64,000 nucleotides of DNA from Welwitschia mirabilis (taxonomy: Eukaryota; Gnetophyta; Gnetopsida; Welwitschiales). Position 1 is the stretch's first letter; every line of letters starts with the position of its first letter. A program made the position numbers and the translations under genes. The notes under the pieces were generated by a model. The model did not search any database. It had not been told where the DNA came from and was given only the letters and a program-made list of their open reading frames with translations. The stretch lies in assembly GCA_051453625.1 (NCBI GenBank), contig JBOZIK010000001.1:189660397-189724396 (forward strand), read 5' to 3'. Below, piece by piece: positions 1 through 11,559 of this stretch.

Positions 1-85
1 TCCGTTGTGCATGTTAGTTATTAATACAAAAAAAAATATTATGGTTAATTAGGGTAATTAAAGTTGGGGTGTTACACACTCCCAT

Positions 86-800
86 TTGAGCATTTACATA
101 ATTCTCAAAATCACATTCCTTTTCTTGATGTTAATGAAATGCATAACCTTGGGGAGTCTATTCATAATATCTCTTAACCTCTTCCTCTTAAAAATATATG
201 TAATAGTCAAAGTAACATCCTTTTCTATTTTACCAAGTCCATTTTACCTTATTCTTTTAATGATTATTCTTTTCAAAAGTATGAGTTGGGATATCTTAGA
301 ATTATAAATTGGAGTAAACTTTATCTTCTTGATAGTAATCCATGCTTAGAATTAAAATTTAGATAGCTTTTTAAATATGTTAAACCTATCCTCATCAATC
401 ATCCTAAAAAGTTTTCTCAAAATTGTTAGATCATTAATAGTACCATTAATATCTTTTATTTTTAATTATTAAATGAGATCTATATTTTAAATTCTTTATA
501 CCATGAGTTTAATAAGAAATTATTTTTCCATGAAATATATGAACTTTTTATTTCTTATGTTATTAATAAATTTTGTGGAGTCAAAGTGTTATTTGATCAT
601 ATTAACTGGGGAAAGCCTCACCTCTTTATGAAAATCCATATCTTGAGTTGGATGCTAAAAATCTTCTTAATCTCACTAAAAATTATAAAAGTCCTTTAAA
701 AATGTCTTGGATCCTTTCTTTAAGTAGTTTCTTGAATGAATTATGTAATGATAATCATGACTTATGATGATTCAATAAGAGATTATTATCAATTAACTTT
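86..800 (+). pseudogene. Unrecognised retroelement ORF, copy 1 (degenerate)
   Basis: I do not recognise this protein. The region is broken by stops and frameshifts, but it matches 13690-14400 in order and spacing. Shared words include a Pro-Tyr-Ser/Ala-Phe-Asn-Asp-Tyr-Ser-Phe segment, then Gly-Tyr-Leu-Arg, then Asn-Trp-x-Lys-Leu-Tyr-Leu-Leu, then Lys-Tyr-Val-Lys. Many of the stops are explained by C-to-T changes at Gln codons. That two diverged copies keep the same words suggests the ancestor was translated. Its place upstream of the conserved block suggests an accessory ORF of the Athila-like family, but its function is unknown. Confidence 0.45.
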
Positions 801-1641
801 ATCACTTCTTCATCTTCTATTTATATTTTGAAATTTTTGCTATCAAGGTTTTATTTTTTAACTATGTTTACTTCTAATTATTTATTTTGGTTTACTCCTT
901 ATTTTTCCAAAAAAGTATAATACCTAAAAACATAACCTTAGAAAAATAAAGTATTGGATCTGAACAAAACTTGTTTTTCTGATAGTTTAAACTTGCTTTG
1001 GTATTTCCTTCTTATTTTATATTGATATGTTTTTATCCTTGGCTTTTACTTTTTATGTGTCATCCCTTAAGTTACATAAAAAATTCGACCTCTAAACAGT
1101 TAAATCCTTATCTTTTAGAAAAGTACATTCAAATGACTTAGTTAAAATCTTTGATCTAAACACTAAGGAAATTCAAAAAGTTAATAAATAAAAGTTAAAA
1201 ATCTATGAGTCACCTATCATCAAATATTAAACATGACAGAAGCAATTGTCTTAGAATTTCTCTTATCATTATCTAAATTATTCCTTAACTGATTCTTTTA
1301 GTAGACATCATGTTATCACTTGAACATCTTTAACTTGATTCACGTATTACTTTATAAAGTTTCCATAACTAGTAATATTTTACTTAGGAATTTCAAAGTA
1401 ATAGGATTAGGTTCATCTAATCTTAAGACATTTGTACATCTATGAACTTTATTTTAAACAAAGATGTCTTGGTTCTTTTATTTTCTCTTAATGGTGTGAG
1501 TCTTTAGTTATTTGGTGTGTTCTTCCCTGTTTATTATCTTATTGCTTCACTCTCATCCTTAAGAGTACTTGGTTATATTAGATTTATTTCAAAAAAATAA
1601 ACTAATAAATAATAATCATTTTACTTTTTTTCTAAGCTAAA

Positions 1642-1793
1642 AACATGGTTACCATGATGTCCTATCACACTAGGATAAATTTTCCCAAAAGGGATCTTTA
1701 GCAGTGTTGATAGCTATGGGAACTCTACTAGGGGTTCAATTAGCCCTACTTAATATGTCCTTACTTCTCTAAATTGAACTTACCTCATCATGG
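1642..1793 (+). other. Conserved 3' block of Athila-like elements, copy 1
   Basis: One of five copies in the window of a ~165-bp block starting AACATGGT.ACCATGATGTCC and ending near CCTCATCATGG. It is the most diverged of the plus-strand copies and lacks the clean purine tract found upstream of the others. It lies roughly 470 bp before the point where the remnant is cut. Confidence 0.6.
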
Positions 1794-2262
1794 AACTAAT
1801 TATCACTTAGAGCCATGGAATCAGTGATGTTTCTAGTATTATCAAAGGCATTACTTGTTTCCTAAACTTATTAAGCCTACAGTATTCCCACATGATTATT
1901 TTACTTTTTTAGATTCTGATTTAGTTTTAAGGTATAAGCAAGTGAGTTCATTTCTAAGTAGCTTTTGATCTTATCATTTATTAATTAGAAATATTAGTTT
2001 AATTAGCATCATCATAATTACTACTTATTTAAATGGCATTTTATGAAGTTTTTACATCATGTCATGCATTATTAATTAAGTGATTTTATGATTTCTACTA
2101 AAGGACTTTGCTAGATTATAATTTAGGGTAGGTACACCATCTTCTTCATGTTCCTAGCTTTTAATTTTTCTTTTGTTCTTCTTAGTTGTTTTCCTTGGTA
2201 TTTCAAATTCATTTCCATACTTTTTTATCATATTACACAGGACTTAATCATTTAGTAGTTTT

Positions 2263-3543
2263 TGTTATAGTGTGAATTTATGCAATTTGGAAATCCTTCA
2301 GGTAAACCTGTAAATCATGTAAATTATAGAAAACATACTCTAGTATAGATGGGAGTTCACCCAAATGTCGTAGTCCAATGAAGGTCCTAGGCTTAGAGTT
2401 CGAAAATTGATTTTCCAAAGTATTTTTTTTTAGTCTTTTTATCTTATAAAAACTGAACGAAAATAAACAACTAAATGCAAGCTAAATGGAAATAAAATGC
2501 AAGTGAATTGGAAAGAAAATGGAAATGAAAATAGATCCTACTTAAATCCTAGTATTTCTATCACAAAGACTACATTCTCTATAATTTATATCAATTAAGA
2601 AGAGTGTCTACTAGTTCTTAACCAACATAAACTATGAGATCTATCTAAGTAAAAACATGCAATATGAAATAAAATGAAATGAAGTACAATGCAAATCTAC
2701 TACTACTAATCAAGGTCAATCTTAACAAAGGTTACCCTTATGATCTAAATAAATCACAGGTTATCACTTCACTATCACCAACTTAAATCATAAGGGACAT
2801 ACACAATATTGAAATGAAAAATGTAATTGTATTAATTCAAGAGAATTTAGAACAATGTCCACTTATAATCAAAACAATAGCACAGGATGGACCTCTTATC
2901 CTTTAATCCTCTGTCACAAGTATTGAGTACAAAAGATGAAGTGAAAATGAAGGAGGAGAAGGGTATTTATAGTTTTTTAATTGAAGATTTGGAGGCAAAA
3001 TCCTAAAGGTAGGAAATAGAAATCCTAATGATTCACATGAATCATTTGACTCCATTTACAAGGATATTTATTACTGACATGTGAAAACAGTTGTCATCCC
3101 GACTATTATCCACATGATAGAGGGGACGACACCACCTAAACTACTTCCCATGTTACCAATGATGTCATCCAGTCTATCATCCGAATGACTAAGCAAATTA
3201 TGCCCTATCATCATGTGCTCCATGTGCTGCTATCGGCATTATAGGCTCTATTCACATTAGTAGTTTGGTCATCCTGTGTGTCATGAATATGACTGAGGGA
3301 ACGACAGTCTTCCTTTACTTCTTTATCCAAGGTAAGTTAGTCTTTTGCATCATAAAGTCCTCCTTCTAAATCTGTAGTATCAGAATAAGCCTGAGAAACT
3401 GCCAAATATGCTAAGTATCACATGTTTTGCTGATCATCTTATCAGATCTTCATAGTTATCAGTATTACCTTAAAACCTATATAAATGTCCTACAAAAGTA
3501 CTCAAAATACAACATCAAATTCCCACAAATTAGCATTACAACA
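2263..3543 (-). repeat. LTR of Athila-like element A (3' LTR)
   Basis: Read on the minus strand the repeat starts TGTTGTAATG at 3543 and ends ...CTATAACA at 2263. A purine tract (PPT) sits immediately upstream at 3544-3556, so this is the 3' LTR of a minus-strand element. It resembles the LTRs of element C in the shared words after 'gaatttatg' and 'caaatgtcgtag'. It also contains repeated GTCATCC/GGACGAC hairpin-like modules at about 3090-3310. No partner LTR is visible to the right, because the element is broken in RT near 8890. Confidence 0.7.
2964..2971 (-). promoter_or_regulatory. TATA-like box in LTR A
   Basis: The minus strand reads TATAAATA about 575 nt inside the LTR. The LTRs of elements B and C carry the same box at about 500-545 nt, which supports it as the LTR core promoter. 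Confidence 0.5.
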
Positions 3544-3556
3544 TAGCCCCCTACTT
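3544..3556 (-). promoter_or_regulatory. Polypurine tract of element A
   Basis: The minus strand reads AAGTAGGGGGCTA directly before the LTR start TGTTG. It is followed at 3561-3580 by the pre-PPT block GGACTGA, seen in other Athila-like copies here. It would prime plus-strand DNA synthesis. Confidence 0.7.
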
Positions 3557-4958
3557 AGCCTTATCAGTCCCTGACAAAGCAAGTGATCAACTAAATTGCG
3601 AGCCAATTTATCGAAGATAAAAAAAGATAGTTCCTAGAAGGAAGTAAATTGAGTTCATAGAAAAATGATATCATCAATAGGTAAATATAGGTGCTAAAAA
3701 ATTTCCTAAGCCCCATACTTAAGCATGTCACTATAGAATGAAAGAATGTGATACACACATAGGAATCATAAAAAGGTACTTGAGGGCTCATAAAAAATGA
3801 AGCTGTGTATGCATATTATAGAATAATGAAAATGGACTAGCGTGATAGCTTAAGTAGTACTATTTCTGAAACATGGTGTCTTGAAATTTATTAGTATCAT
3901 CAAAAAGGCAAGGAACAAAAGTAAATATGGCACAATTTAGATGATCAAAAAACATGGCGATAGAAAGACATATGAAAACGCTACTAGATCCTACATGATA
4001 AAGTGCATGAATGACACAAAGAATTTAGTTAAGTAGCATGAAAAACATCTCTAGAAAATCAAACATAAAATTAGATCATAAAAGCCCAGAAATTGAAAAT
4101 TTTATGTTGATAAAAAAAATAGATTAATTTCCAGAAGGATATCCTATCCTCCCCCTCCACCCCCCATCCCCCACATAGGAGAAGTATGACATCCCAGATT
4201 ACACCATCAAGAAAGAGAGTATCATCCCCTCTATCATGTGGACAACATAAGTGGACAACAGATATCAAAATAGCTATTTGAAGAGAAAAATATCAAGAAA
4301 AATAGAGAATGTGGACGAGAAATAGAAAGAAGATAGTAACCTACAAAAATAAAGAATCAGCCTAAAAAAATGAACACATGATGGAGAAGGGAAAGGAGAT
4401 AGTATAGGGAAATGCACCAATGGGAAAAAGTACTACTCAAAGACACCTCAAATGTGCCCAAATGCATGGAAATTTAGAACTCATCTTGATTAAGAAAACT
4501 GATCAAAAAGAAACAACCATCCTCTTACAAACATAACAAGAACTACAAAATGATTAGGTTCATGATATGATGCAAAAAAAGTATGAAAGAATGACTTTGA
4601 AAATTCAAAAAAACAACTAAAGAAAAACACAATAAAAATGGACAACTAGGAACATGAAAAAGATTGCTTTATTACCCTAAATGCTAAGCTAACAAATTCC
4701 CTTAGCAACAATCATAAAATCACTTGATTAATGATGCATGACATAATATAAAAATTCATAAAGTTCTACTCAATTAGGTAATGATTATGACAATGTTAAG
4801 TGTGATAATGTTATTAAACAATTAATGATAAGATAAAAGGCTATTAAAAGATAGGAACTTACAAGCTACCATGTCAAAACAAACACTAAAATCTAGAAAG
4901 TAGAGTGACATGTGAAAGTACTAAAAATAAATAAATAAAGAAAATAAATTTATTTGTC

Positions 4959-5126
4959 CATGATGAGGGGAGTGCAACCACTGTCAGAGGAGTAAGAACC
5001 CACATGGCATGGCTAACTAACCCCTAGTGGAGTTCTTATACCTATCATATCGCACTGCCAAAGGTCCCTCTTGAGAATATTTATTCTGGTGCGCTTTTAG
5101 TGGGACATCATGATTACCATGTTTGT
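4959..5126 (-). other. Conserved 3' block of Athila-like elements, copy 2
   Basis: The minus-strand copy reads AACATGGTAATCATGATGTCC at its high-coordinate end and ends in CCCCTCATCATGG. It is preceded, in the element's sense, by a purine tract at 5155-5211. Identity to the copies at 15351 and 25797 is clearly higher than that of surrounding DNA. Confidence 0.65.
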
Positions 5127-5154
5127 ACAGATATAACATGAAAGAGCATGGTAG

Positions 5155-5211
5155 TTTTTTTGTCTTTTTTTCCTTCTTTATTTCTTTCTTTATTTCTTTC
5201 TTTTTTTTTTT
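5155..5211 (-). repeat. Internal polypurine tract (GAAA-rich) of element A
   Basis: On the plus strand this is a nearly uninterrupted run of T and C with TTTC/TTTCTTTC units. In the element's sense it is a GAAA-type purine tract about 30 nt upstream of the conserved block. Elements B and C have the same arrangement. Confidence 0.55.
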
Positions 5212-5559
5212 GAAATAAAATTTTACATGATCAAATACTTATAAGGATAATAGTAAATAAATGAAATAAGTAGCAAAGTAAAATCCTGCAAAAACAACTA
5301 ATTACTCACATCATTTAAAGATAATAAAATAATCAAGACATCTTCCTTCTAAAAGAAGTTCATAAACATATGAATGTCCAAAATTTGGATTAAGACAATT
5401 TTATCATTGTAAATGCCCAAGTAAAATATTACTCATCATGGAAACTTTATTAGTAAATACATATGTCAAGTAAAAGATATTTAAGTGATAACATGATTTG
5501 GACCAAAGGAATGAATTAAAAAAATTTAGATAATGGCAAAAGGAAGGTCCTCCTCTTGA

Positions 5560-6659
5560 AGAGGGGCTTCCAAAACAAGTTCTTCTATAATATTCAAGGT
5601 TTCATCAGAAGATGATTCATAACGTTTTAACCTTTGTTCCTGAACATTTTGTATTTATCTAGTGTTTAAATTGGATATTTCAACTAAGTTATTTGAGTGT
5701 ACTTTTTTAATAAGAAAAGAACCAAACCATTTAGAAGTTAGCTTGTTGTGTAGAATGCATATTCAGATGTTATACAACAAGACAAATTGGCCAGGTTCAA
5801 ACTATTTATGAATAATCTTTTTATCATGTCTAAACTTTTCTTAAGTCTTATGAATGAGTTGATAATGTAATGCATGAGTCCATTTTTCATCCAAATAATT
5901 AAGTTGGGCTAAACAAATCTTAAGATTTTCATTCAAGTCAACAAATTTTAGTTGATGAGTGAAACAATAAGAATTATCGCAAACATCAACTAGTAAAACA
6001 CACATTTTACCATACATAAGTTCATACGGAGAAAACCTAAAGAATTACACCAAGTAGTATGGTAAGCCTAAAGAACATCATTAAGTTTAGAGGACCAAGT
6101 CTTTTTATTAACATAGACTAATTTTTAAAGCATTTTCATAATATCTCTATTTGCATTTTCAGCTTGACCATTGGTATGAGGATGGTAGGCACAAGCAATT
6201 CCCTTTTCAACACTAATGGATAGAAAAAGTTTTTGAAAGAGGTGATTAATGAAGTGTGTTTTTTGATCACTAATGATAATTCATGGAAAACCAAATCATT
6301 GAAAAATATGAGTTTGAACAAAGTTAAAAATAGTTTGAGCATCATTTTGGGTGGTTGGAATAGCTTTAACTCACTTAGTAATATAATCCAAAGCTACTAA
6401 TATATAATTTTTCTCATTGGAAGATGGTGAAATTAAGCCTATAAAGTCGATTTCCTAATAATGAAAAGGTTCACATTCAAGCATAGGTCTGAGGGGTACA
6501 TCATGATAATGAGGAAGGCTACCATAATGTTGACAAGCATTACAATTCTAAGAGAAGTCAAATGAATCCTTAAAAAGAGTGGGCTAATAAAAACCAGAGT
6601 GAAGAATTTTCATAGTAGTCTTTTGGCCACTAAAGAAACCCCTACAAACTTTACCATAA
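5560..6659 (-). pseudogene. Ty3/gypsy integrase, C-terminal part, copy 1
   Basis: The minus-strand translation of about 6133-6200 gives AYHPHTNGQAENANRDI, the integrase core region holding the final Glu of the D,D-E triad. Further downstream lies the Athila-type C-terminal part. The frame is broken repeatedly. The block 5690-6659 is matched by 6760-7690 at roughly 85-88 percent by eye, so the same integrase segment appears twice either side of a 100-N gap. It is non-functional as seen. Confidence 0.8.
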
Positions 6660-6759
6660 NNNNNNNNNNNNNNNNNNNNNNNNNNNNNNNNNNNNNNNNN
6701 NNNNNNNNNNNNNNNNNNNNNNNNNNNNNNNNNNNNNNNNNNNNNNNNNNNNNNNNNNN
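6660..6759. other. Assembly gap, 100 N
   Basis: Exactly 100 N, the conventional value for a gap of unknown size. The sequence on both sides is the same integrase region, so the gap joins two paralogous or duplicated contig ends. Confidence 0.95.
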
Positions 6760-8078
6760 TTGTGTAAAAGATGTACTCAGGTGTTATACAACAGAACAAG
6801 TTGGCCAAGTTCAAACTATTTATGAATAATCTTTTTATCATGTCGAAACTTAGCTTAAGTTTTATGAATGAGTTGAGGATGTAAGACATAAGTCTGTTTT
6901 TCATCTAAATAGTCAAGTTGGGCTAAATGAATCTTAAGATTTTCATTCAATCCAATAAGATTTAGTTGATGGATGGATCAATAAGAATTATAGCAAACAT
7001 CAACTAGTAAAATACACACTTTACTGTACACAAGTTCATAGGGTGAGAAACCTAAAGAGTTACATCAAGTAGTATGATAAGCCTAAAGAACATCATTAAG
7101 TTCAAAGGACCAAGTCTTCTTATTGATAGAGACTAATTTTTGAAGCATTTTCTTGATTTCTCTATTTGCATTTTCAGTTTGTCCATTGGTTTGAGGATGA
7201 TAGGCTTAAGAAATTATATGTTCAACATTAATGGATAGAAGAAGTTTTTAAAAGAGGTAATTAGTAAAATGATTTCTTTAATCACTAATGATAGTTTGTG
7301 GAAAACCAAATCATTGAAAAATATGAGTTCAAACAAAATTGCAAATGGTTTAGGCATCATTTTTAGTGGTCATAACAGCTTCAACTCACTTAGTAACATA
7401 ATCCACAACTACTAGGATATAATTTTTCTCATTGACAGATGGTGAAATTGGGCCTACAAAGTCGATTCCTTAATAATCAAAGGGTTCACATTCAAGTATG
7501 GATTTTAGGATCATATCATGAGAATGAGTTAGGCTACCATAGCATTGACAAGTATTACACTTTCAAGAAAAGTTAAATAAATCCTTAAAAAGAGTTGGCT
7601 AATAAAAATCAGAGTGAAGAATTTCCATGTGGTCTTTTGACCACTAAATTATCTCTTAAAAACTCTAAAATGATAAAGTTTTAAAATTTCTAATGTTTCC
7701 CATTCAGGCATACATTTATGCATAATTTGATCTTTATAATGTCTATAAAGATGAGGCTCATTCCACTCATAATCACTGATCCTATGGAAAAAGGTTTTTC
7801 ATTGATTATCATTCTAATGTTGAGGAGTTTTCATAGTTACTAGGTAATTTACAATATCAACATACCAAGGAGTGGGGTGAGAAGAAGAGATAGCATAAAG
7901 TTATTTAATTGCAAAGAGTTATTCATTTGGAAAGGATTCATTAATGGGAGTTTCATCAAGGGAGCAAGTAAGTCAAGAAAGATTATTGGCAATGCTATTA
8001 TGTTTCCCAGCCTTATCAATGATGGTAAGATTAAATTCTTGCATTAAAAAGATCCATCTAATAAGTCTAGCACTCGAA
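6760..8078 (-). pseudogene. Ty3/gypsy integrase, copy 2
   Basis: This repeats the integrase segment of 5690-6659 and continues upstream (higher coordinates) through the N-terminal integrase part and the RNase H-integrase linker. The reading frame is interrupted by many stops. The position, directly downstream of the RNase H at 8079-8321, is the Ty3/gypsy order RT-RNase H-integrase. This copy rather than copy 1 is contiguous with the pol of element A. Confidence 0.75.
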
Positions 8079-8321
8079 TCATTTTTTTGTTATGAGATAG
8101 CAAATAGCTACATGATTTGTGTAAACATTAACGTGGAAACCAAGAAGATAGTATCGAAGATCGTCTAAGAAAAAGATAATAGGAAGAATTTCTCTTTCAG
8201 TGGTAGTGTAGTTAGATTGTGCACTTGTCAAAGTTTTGCTAAAGTAAAATATGACTTTAAAACCATTCTCATATTTTTGACTAAAAAACCCTCCTATAGT
8301 AATGTTGCTTGCATTACACAT
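8079..8321 (-). pseudogene. Ty3/gypsy RNase H domain of element A
   Basis: An 80-residue open segment has RNase H signatures in order: CNASN near the start (normally CDAS), FYFSKTLTSAQSNYTTTERE, then LLGFHVNVYTNHVAI (normally YTDH). The family cleaves RNA in RNA:DNA hybrids during reverse transcription. Two catalytic Asp positions are Asn here, both from G-to-A change. It overlaps the RT frame by a frameshift at 8294-8321. The enzyme is dead. Confidence 0.85.
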
Positions 8322-8885
8322 AAATTCAAAATCTTTATTCCAATCAGGACCTGTGATAATAGATTCAAAAGAGATGTTTTCCTTAAGAGTTTCAAAAGCA
8401 AGTTGACAAGAATCGATCCGCTCAAATTTAACATCTTTTTCAAGTAAAAAGTGGAAATGAATTGGCAGTAAAAACTAGCATGTCCAAGGAAAGATCTAAT
8501 TTTTTTGACATTTATTAGAGGGTTAAGATTTCTAATGATGTCTACTTTTGTGGGGTTCATCCTAATTCCTTATTTTAAAATGTGATGACTTAAAACAATT
8601 TCATGTTGAACAAGAAAGAAACTCTTTTCTCAGCTCAAGTATAAACCATTATCAATACATCGATCAAGGACTTTTTCTAACCTCATTATAGTTTGTTCAA
8701 ATGTGTCACCAAATATGAAAAATTCATTCATAAATATTTCAATAGAGTCTTCTATCATATCAGAAAATATTTCCATCAAGCTCTTTTCAATCTTGATTTT
8801 CTCAGATATTTCTACAAAAACATCTTGAATTTGGTAGACATCTTAATAGCTAGTATAATAGGTATCATTTTCTCCCACAAGTGCT
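8294..8885 (-). pseudogene. Ty3/gypsy reverse transcriptase of element A (C-terminal half)
   Basis: The minus strand carries the RT palm and thumb. Around 8723-8780 it reads EIFSDMIEDSIEIFMNEF, where Athila-type RTs have FMDDF, so the catalytic Asp pair has become Asn-Glu. At 8294-8560 it reads KKIRSFLGHASFYCQFI, the conserved thumb segment. The N-terminal fingers, protease and gag are missing: the homology fades near 8885 and a plus-strand ORF starts at 8950. The element is therefore truncated. Confidence 0.85.
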
Positions 8886-8949
8886 CTATTTCTTTTTTTT
8901 TTTTAAATTTTGGTTTTGTCAATTTATTTCTTCAATATATTCTAAAAAA

Positions 8950-10130
8950 ATGATGAGAAGAAATCCCTTTGATGCATTCAAAAATAAAGAACCAACCACA
9001 GAATCTCATAGATTACAATATAAGCCTTAGTTCTATCATGAGTCTGCAATCAAACATTTTAAAACCTGCGCCAGAAATTCAACCATAGAAAAGCAAAATC
9101 TTAGATTTCAGAAGCAAAGAAAAGATCAGTTACTTGCATATTTTTCATGTATTGGATGGGAAATAGTAGTGTAGTTAGATAAGGCATTCCAGATCCCATT
9201 GTCAGAGAATTTTGTGCAAACATTCATGAGATTAATGATAGCATTAAAACATTTCAAACACATGTACGAGGTACTTCTTAATATGTTACACCTAGTTTTG
9301 TAAGTTCTATGATTAGTATTGATGATTCAAAGCTACCATAATTGTATATCCATTCTTTTGAATATATTTTTACTTGCCATTATATTAGTATTTCACAGCA
9401 ATTGATGAGTAATGTATTATTTGGGCATTCTAGAATGAACTTTTATGAGAACATATAACATGAGGAAATGGTTCTAGATGCATCCATTTTAAGTTTGATC
9501 ACTTTCTATAACATTATTATCTGAGGTAGTAGCTACAGCTATTATAACCCCATGCAGATATTTATTGTTTATTGTCTTCTTATGAGACTAAATATTGATT
9601 TAGGATTCATTCTATGTATGGATATTATTATATCATTTCAAAAGGATTGGACTTTAAGTTACCCTTGCTTGATCAGTTTAGTTATTAGTAATGCTAGTAT
9701 TTCAGTGCCACAAGTGAATCTCATTCATCCAAAGAAGCCACTTATAAAATTTAGTGAGAAATGACGAGTACCAGTGCCCCTTGGTAAAGGCATAAGTAGA
9801 AGACAATTTAAATCATAGTTTCATTGATCTTACTCTACAGCATCTCACGGTTCACCATCTATTAAAAAGAGTTTAAAAGCTATTGCAAATATGATTTATA
9901 AGATCGAACGTAGTTTATTAAAGACTAAAAAAGCACTAATAAATAGCTAGTGAAGGAGAAGCATCTATAAGGAGTTGGAAATCCATGGGGACTCCCACTT
10001 GGATAGATTCTAAGGAGAAATTAGAGATGAAAGAACTTCTAGCTTTACATGGTATAGAATATAACTCAAGCTATGTAGTAAATACTGATACTTCATTCTA
10101 CAGAAGAGGAGGCATAGCACAAGGGGAGCA
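8950..10130 (+). pseudogene. 'Putative plant transposon protein' type ORF (Athila-associated)
   Basis: The start ATG at 8950 (or 8953) opens MMRRNPFDAFKNKEP. The next part, at about 9180-9340, contains a match to the VReFYaN...VRG pattern of the plant transposon-protein domain (PF20167-like, found in ORFs of Athila-type elements). At 9552-9764 the segment FIVYCLLMRLNIDLGFI and the following LSYPCLISLV fit the same domain. In-frame stops (the first soon after YKP, near 9027) break it. It lies directly upstream of a PPT and LTR. I infer an ORF of a non-autonomous Athila-like copy; its molecular role is unknown. Confidence 0.6.
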
Positions 10131-10144
10131 CTAAGCTCCAGCAC

Positions 10145-10158
10145 CATCATAGGGGGAG
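10145..10158 (+). promoter_or_regulatory. Polypurine tract before LTR B-left
   Basis: The sequence ATCATAGGGGGAG directly precedes the LTR start TGATGC. It shows that this LTR was the 3' LTR of the unit to its left, although a PBS follows it on the right. Confidence 0.6.
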
Positions 10159-11391
10159 TGATGCACTGCTAGATTGTATGTATTTGATGGGGTATTATGA
10201 GCTATTTTACAAAATATTTATACAGGTTTAGATGCAATTCTGAGGACTATGGAGGATTGATGAAAGATCTTAGAAACATGAAATTCTTAGCATGATTAAA
10301 GGCATTTAAGGCATATTCTGATGCACATGGCTTTAGAGGAAGATCACTAATAAAAAAAGGCTAGCTTCTCTTAAGTTAAAAGAACTAAAAAGATTGTCGT
10401 CCACTCTATTGTCCTCACAATACATAGGATGACAACACTATAGATGCCACATTGGATGTTGACATGGAATGGAGCTGATACTGATGAATCATCTTTTATA
10501 AAGGGGTGTCATCCCCATGGTCATCCCCATGACATGCAAGATGATGAATGTAACATTTGATCTATCATCTCCTTGGTCGTCCCCATGACAGTGGGATGAT
10601 ACTTGTAACTGTCAGCTGATCTTTTTTTATTTCATCCATTTATTTCTTGTAATTGAGCACATTTTGTAGCGCCTTTTGTGAAGTGCTTCCTAAACCTTAA
10701 ATAAAACCCCCCTTCAAATCTTCTATTCATATTCAGTGCATCAAAGATTATCACCACAGGAGATCGAAGGACGGAAGATCCATCTCATAAGTTATTTAAA
10801 GACATTCCCTTGGTAAAGGGCTTTGCATCCTCTATTGAGGCTCAACTATTTTATAACGCAAATGCTGGTTTTACTTTAATATAAAACTCTATTTTATATA
10901 TGCATTCAATTCTATTATTTTTCCCTTATTTTTTATGTTATCCTTAATCTAGTAACAGTTTCATTGATGATACAAGTCTTAAGGGAAGCCTTTGTTAAGG
11001 TCAAAGAAAGTAGTTTTAGATTCATTTTACATTTCATTTATTTGACTTTCCTAATAGCTTAAGTTAGTCTTAGTTAATGAAAATATCCTTGGCTGATTTA
11101 GGTTTATACAAGGCCAACCTTCTTGAGATGTCAATTTGGTACTCGGATAGGTGTTTATCTAGGTTTAGTTGCACTTGCATTGAATCACATCTTTATTTCC
11201 TGCATTATTCTTAAGTTTTGGTTATGTATTCACTTCAAAAATCAATTCTTATTCTTCTCTCATAAGTATTCAATGGATTAGAACATTTGGATCACTTCCA
11301 TTTATACTAGAGTGTGTATTTTGCAATCTATATATTTTGATTAACAAGATTTGGAGTAATATGTGAAGTTATAAAAATATACACTACAACA
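10159..11391 (+). repeat. LTR of family B, left copy
   Basis: It starts TGATGC and ends ACTACAACA. It is collinear with 16606-18700 over its whole length (~1.23 kb). It has a TATA-like TAAATAAAA near 10700, the same distance from the start as in the right LTR, and repeated GTCATCC/GGATGAC modules (10394-10610). It is bordered by a PPT on the left and a PBS on the right, so it belongs to two units at once. Confidence 0.75.
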
Positions 11392-11394
11392 TCT

Positions 11395-11412
11395 TATTGT
11401 TGTTGCTGGGGA
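11395..11412 (+). promoter_or_regulatory. Primer binding site of family B (decayed tRNA-Asp type)
   Basis: It reads TATTGTTGTTGCTGGGGA three bases after the LTR end. By eye 12 of 18 positions match TGGCGCCGTTGCCGGGGA, the complement of the plant tRNA-Asp 3' end used by Athila-type elements. Five of the six differences are C-to-T or G-to-A. Confidence 0.65.
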
Positions 11413-11559
11413 AGGTTGCTAAGGAGCACAAGTATTATCATTGTTTAGATGAGTAAATTAGATTTCTATTTGATTATTTATCTATAGTGATCCTGTATTT
11501 TTAATTAGAAATCATAGGTTTTTATTTTCATTTTTCTGTTTTTCATCATCTGTAATAAT

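Larger units (their letters stand above)
1..2262 (+). mobile_element. Athila-like internal remnant, plus strand (left part)
   Basis: This stretch is collinear with 13700-16000 of family B further right. Both share a degenerate ORF at their start, AT-rich spacer, then the conserved block beginning with AACATGGT. The remnant has no LTR of its own in the window. It is cut off at 2263, where the minus-strand LTR of element A begins. No RT, integrase or gag domain is recognisable. The likely explanation is an older non-autonomous Athila-type copy into which element A was inserted, or to which it was joined. Confidence 0.6.
3557..5559 (-). other. 3' noncoding part of element A
   Basis: About 2 kb between integrase and the PPT. 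No ORF looks real. It contains the conserved ~165-bp block (4959-5126) and an upstream pyrimidine-rich run (5155-5211, a purine tract on the minus strand). Short ORFs in this stretch have no family signature. Confidence 0.55.

Noticed and set aside
86-307. Hydrophobic 73-residue ORF read as a membrane protein
   Set aside because: The homologous copy near 13800 reads the same DNA in another frame with more plausible words; the hydrophobicity comes from T-rich sequence.
9552-9764. A stand-alone small gene
   Set aside because: It is an internal piece of the broken transposon-protein-like ORF at 8950-10130.
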